This document shows, one piece after another, positions 53,197-64,000 of a stretch of 64,000 bases of DNA. This stretch comes from Sphingomonas sp. IC081 (lineage in GTDB: Bacteria; Pseudomonadota; Alphaproteobacteria; Sphingomonadales; Sphingomonadaceae): NCBI RefSeq assembly GCF_006874585.1, contig NZ_CP029761.1, positions 3,684,001 through 3,748,000 of the forward strand. Direction: 5' to 3'. The notes under the pieces were generated by a model. The model was not told where the DNA came from, ran no database searches, and saw nothing but the letters and a program-made list of their open reading frames with translations. Both the position numbers and the translations under genes were made by a program. Numbering within the stretch: the first letter of the stretch is position 1; the number at the start of each line of letters is the position of its first letter.

Positions 53197-53446
53197 CTGC
53201 GGGCGCGGCGGCCGGTTGCTCGCTGGCGTAGGCCAGCAGGTCACCCGGCTGGCAATCGAGTTCCCGGCAGATCGCTTCGAGGGTGGAGAAGCGGATCGCC
53301 TTGGCCTTGCCGGTCTTGAGGATCGACAGGTTTGCCAGGGTGATGCCGATGCGCTCGGCCAGTTCGGTCAGCGTCATGCGGCGGGCGTAGAGCAGGTCGT
53401 CGAGCTTGACCACGATATTGCCTCCTTCGTTGCTGTCATCGCCCAT
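53189..53446 (-). CDS. Small XRE-type HTH regulator
   Basis: This 85-residue protein is almost entirely a Cro/CI-type helix-turn-helix: LDDLLYARRMTLTELAERIGITLANLSILKTGKAKAI in outline, with the recognition helix near LANLSILK. It ends in an Ala-rich tail. The ATG at 53446 overlaps the upstream DUF2975 stop (TGATG); a GTG one codon earlier is possible. HTH proteins of this type pair with DUF2975 membrane proteins, suggesting the membrane protein controls the regulator. Repeated CGATAT motifs upstream of the operon are its likely operators. Confidence 0.85.
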   Translation of the reverse strand: MGDDSNEGGNIVVKLDDLLYARRMTLTELAERIGITLANLSILKTGKAKAIRFSTLEAICRELDCQPGDLLAYASEQPAAAPAEA

Positions 53447-53994
53447 CACACGGTTCCTTCAAGGTCGGCGCGCATCTCCGCCCCCTTGCGGAAGACGCGG
53501 GCGAGGATGAACAGGATCAGCATCAGCAGCAGGCCGTTGCCGGAAATGCCGCCGATCGTGTCGATGCGGGTATGGCCCTCGCCGATCCTGTTGATCATCG
53601 CGCCAAGGCCTGCAAGCGGGGCGCCCAGCAACTGCACGGCCAGCGTCAGCCACGCCATCTGGGTAAGGCGCCGGGCGTTGTCCGGCACGAAGGGGTCGCC
53701 TTCGCCGACGGTGCCGACGATGCGCTTCAGGAGCTGGAACACCCGGAACAGGATGCCGCACAGGAGTGCGGCGAAAACCAGGATCGCGCTGACCACCCAG
53801 AAGAACTGCGGCATCACGAGGGGCATGTCCTTGGCGATCTGTGCCGAGATGTCGTCCTGGAGCAGCAGCATCAGTGGAATGGCCAGGAGGCAGGCGGCGA
53901 CGGCGATGATCATGCTGGCCATCAGGAACCACAGGAGCCCCTTGGCGACGGCCAGCAGCGGGTCGCGGGTGATCGATTGCATGGTGGAGGTCAT
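53446..53994 (-). CDS. DUF2975 membrane protein
   Basis: This 182-residue protein has four predicted membrane helices (starting near LLWFLMASMIIAVAACLL, FFWVVSAILVFAALLCGILF, then two more). The loop between helices 2 and 3, GDPFVPDNARRLTQMAW, is the DUF2975 hallmark. It is coupled to the HTH gene by a TGATG overlap. It probably anchors or senses for that regulator; the signal is unknown. Confidence 0.82.
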   Translation of the reverse strand: MTSTMQSITRDPLLAVAKGLLWFLMASMIIAVAACLLAIPLMLLLQDDISAQIAKDMPLVMPQFFWVVSAILVFAALLCGILFRVFQLLKRIVGTVGEGDPFVPDNARRLTQMAWLTLAVQLLGAPLAGLGAMINRIGEGHTRIDTIGGISGNGLLLMLILFILARVFRKGAEMRADLEGTV

Positions 53995-54020
53995 GTTTGC
54001 TTGCCCCTCTTTCGGCAGGA

Positions 54021-54212
54021 TTACATCAGTGCCGGCGCGGAAGGCGCGGCGATGACGATGGTGACGTGGGTGCCCGTTTCGGCGACGATCGGCCGGTGGT
54101 CCGCGGCTTCGGCCGGGGCCGAGACGGTCGGCAGCCAGAAGGCGGTGGTCAGGAGTGCGGCCAGCCCCGCGGCGAGCGGGCGGGAGGCCTTGTGCATCTG
54201 CGACTGGGTCAT
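54021..54212 (-). CDS. Small secreted peptide of unknown function
   Basis: From the ATG at 54212, with GGAG 9 bases upstream, this encodes 63 residues. A signal peptide (PLAAGLAALLTTAFWLPTVSAPAEA) leaves a mature peptide of only about 30 residues (DHRPIVAETGTHVTIVIAAP and a short tail). It is the first gene of the DUF2975/HTH operon. It could be a secreted signal or envelope peptide read by the membrane protein; nothing proves this. Confidence 0.6.
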   Translation of the reverse strand: MTQSQMHKASRPLAAGLAALLTTAFWLPTVSAPAEAADHRPIVAETGTHVTIVIAAPSAPALM

Positions 54213-54223
54213 TGGTCGTTCTC

Positions 54224-54297
54224 CGATATGTTCGATATCGATATTCAATAAGTCGGTTCGCGCTTATCGTCAATCGATAATATTGAAAAACGATATG
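54224..54297. promoter_or_regulatory. Cluster of CGATAT/TTATCG operator-like sites
   Basis: Five CGATA-type copies lie within 74 bases: CGATATG (54224), the palindrome ATATCGATAT (54235-54244), TTATCG-TCAAT-CGATAA (54264-54280) and CGATATG (54291). They sit just upstream of the small secreted peptide gene. The operon's own HTH protein is the likely binder. Confidence 0.55.
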
Positions 54298-54668
54298 CTC
54301 ATGATTGTTTCCCGGTAAGGTGGCATTGGCGGCAGGGCTGTGCGCTGCGGCGGGAGGTGGCGGATCCCGGTGGGCCAAATTGACAGTGGGTGGCCCGGCC
54401 CCTATATGGACGCCTCGCTCGATGGCCTCGAGCAAGGCTGCCCATGCGCGGGGGCATGCCCGGGAAGGAGGCCTTCGGGATTTTATCCGATGCATCAGGC
54501 TGCTGGCCGCAATGGGCATTCCGTCAGGGATTCCGCGCGTGCCGGGCGGCCTTTTGGCGTTTCGGGTGCCCTGCTTTTGCAGCAGGGATTACGTCCTCGC
54601 AGACGAGATTTTCAAGGGGTCGTTCATCGCGAATCGGCCCCGAACCGAAGAGGCAAAAAGACCAGCTC
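54298..54668 (+). other. rpoBC upstream region and 5' leader
   Basis: No separate gene is supported here, although the rpoB frame stays open upstream of its ATG. It contains a strong promoter at 54380-54408 and then about 255 bases of leader. The leader includes a CCCTGC/GCAGGG hairpin at 54570-54588. A long leader before rpoB could allow attenuation. Confidence 0.45.
54380..54408 (+). promoter_or_regulatory. Sigma70-type promoter for rpoBC
   Basis: TTGACA (54380-54385) matches the -35 consensus perfectly and TATATG (54403-54408) is a fair -10, with the ideal 17-base spacing. Confidence 0.7.
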
Positions 54669-58820
<4,152 letters not shown>

Positions 58821-58902
58821 CGGGATCACGGGCGGAGCCGCCGCGCTCCGCCCGCCCCAGTTTCCGTCCGATTAGAGAATTCACCCCCAGAGGGATTGAA
58901 CC

Positions 58903-63207
<4,305 letters not shown>

Positions 63208-63238
63208 GCTTCCCTTCCCCCGGCTTAGCAGCCCCATG

Positions 63239-63276
63239 AAAAACCCCGCCGGAGCGATCCGGCGGGGTTTTTTCTT
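63239..63276 (+). terminator. rpoBC terminator
   Basis: The 15-bp arms 63239-63253 and 63258-63272 pair perfectly around GCGA, followed by a T-run. The loop and closing pairs are identical to those of the terminator at 44371-44414. Confidence 0.9.
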
Positions 63277-63369
63277 GGATTTGGCCTTTTTGGCGCCTTG
63301 TCATGGTTACGGGAAAGTAACCTTCGAGCGACTAAGCACTTGTCCTGAGATGCTGGCAGGACAGGGTCG

Positions 63370-64000
63370 ATGGCCTGGAATTTCGGACGTTCAGACAGGT
63401 TGGCCGCGCGCGCGGCGTCCCGGCAGGCCCTGCTGCTGGGTGCGGAAGAAGCGCAGAGCTTCTGCCGGGCGGTGGAAGGCATCGACGGTATCGGCTTCTG
63501 GGCATCCGACGCGCAGGGCGCGATCCGCTATCTGTCGGAAAAGGCGCTCGTCCGGCTGCCCTCGCCCGATGCCGTGCTTGGCCAGCCGCTGACCGATGTT
63601 TTTGATACGCGCGATGACGGTGCCGGATCGGGACGCAGTCTGCGCTTCGTGCTTTCGCGCCGCTCGCGCTTCGAGAAGCTGACCGTCTGCACCGGTGATG
63701 GCGGTCAGCGCCGCTGGTGGCAGCTGTCGGGCGAGGCGCAGTTCGGGCCAGGCGGGGGGTTCGAGGGCTTCTGCGGGCTCTGCGCGGAGATCACCGACGA
63801 ACGTCGGGTCGCCGAGGAGAACTCGCGCGATGCGATGCACGATCCGCTGACCGGGCTGATCAATCGGCGCGAGATGGCGCGGGCGCTGGAACGCACGCTC
63901 TCGGCCTACCGCGTGCAGGAACGCCCCTGTGCGACGCTGCTGATCGATCTGGACCGTTTCAAGCAAGTCAACGATACACTGGGCCATTCGACCGGCGATG
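63370..64000 (+). CDS. PAS-GGDEF diguanylate cyclase-like protein, partial
   Basis: The gene runs off the window end, with 210 codons visible from the ATG at 63370 (MAWNFGRSDRLAARAA). Residues about 35-150 form a PAS-like sensor (GIGFWASDAQGAIRYLSEKALV, ending FEGFCGLCAEITDE). A GGDEF domain then starts at DAMHDPLTGLINRREMARAL, with IDLDRFKQVNDTLGHSTGD being the metal-binding block. The GG[DE]EF active loop itself lies outside, so activity cannot be judged. It may also carry an EAL domain further on. Confidence 0.82.
   Translation, partial: MAWNFGRSDRLAARAASRQALLLGAEEAQSFCRAVEGIDGIGFWASDAQGAIRYLSEKALVRLPSPDAVLGQPLTDVFDTRDDGAGSGRSLRFVLSRRSRFEKLTVCTGDGGQRRWWQLSGEAQFGPGGGFEGFCGLCAEITDERRVAEENSRDAMHDPLTGLINRREMARALERTLSAYRVQERPCATLLIDLDRFKQVNDTLGHSTGD

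Overview
The window is high-GC DNA from an alphaproteobacterium, most likely Sphingomonadales (Novosphingobium/Sphingobium-like). Supporting signs are the protein families (CDC48-type AAA+ ATPase, MoxR/DUF58/SpoIIM/RDD operon, scoAB, CycM-type cytochrome c), a CIRCE-controlled groESL operon, a GTTC-N7-GTTC SOS box and a GGAAC-N16-CGTT EcfG-type promoter. The genus is inferred from gene content, not proven.

Region 1 (1 to about 14.63 kb) is the right arm of a P2-like prophage integrated at the 3' end of a tRNA-Gln(CTG) gene. The head genes L, M, N and O run leftward. The terminase ATPase (P) and portal (Q) genes run rightward from a divergent promoter region, as in P2. Just beyond the portal gene, where P2 carries cos and its tin/old immunity genes, lie a Dam-type DNA adenine methylase and an 856-residue TIR-STAND-repeat protein of lower GC content. 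Then come an SOS-boxed SRAP (abasic-site sensor) gene fused in frame to an upstream segment, a small orphan ORF, a winged-helix replication-like protein and the integrase. The TIR/Dam cassette is the best candidate here for an undescribed phage-borne defence system.

Region 2 (14.8 to 30.2 kb) is chromosomal: ppx/gppA-rlmE, a membrane-anchored cytochrome c, prephenate dehydratase, and a tightly overlapping operon DUF4129-DUF4350-MoxR-DUF58-SpoIIM-RDD-GNAT-GNAT-sulfurtransferase. A large secreted TPR-CHAT protease-like protein follows.

Region 3 (30.2 to 49.9 kb) holds glutathione peroxidase, an epimerase, GST, scoAB with a divergent LysR regulator, a universal stress protein, a terminator-ended possible sRNA, a two-ring CDC48 ATPase, glutaminyl cyclase, MscS, polA, an EcfG-promoted lipoprotein, a class A beta-lactamase-fold serine hydrolase, groESL, a MATE transporter and a lipoprotein cytochrome c.

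Region 4 (50 to 64 kb) holds a secreted hypothetical protein, a MarR-GNAT fusion, rplJL (minus strand), a small DUF2975/HTH membrane-regulator operon, rpoBC (plus strand) and the start of a PAS-GGDEF gene. The usually contiguous rplJL-rpoBC order is broken here by strand reversal and the intervening DUF2975/HTH module.
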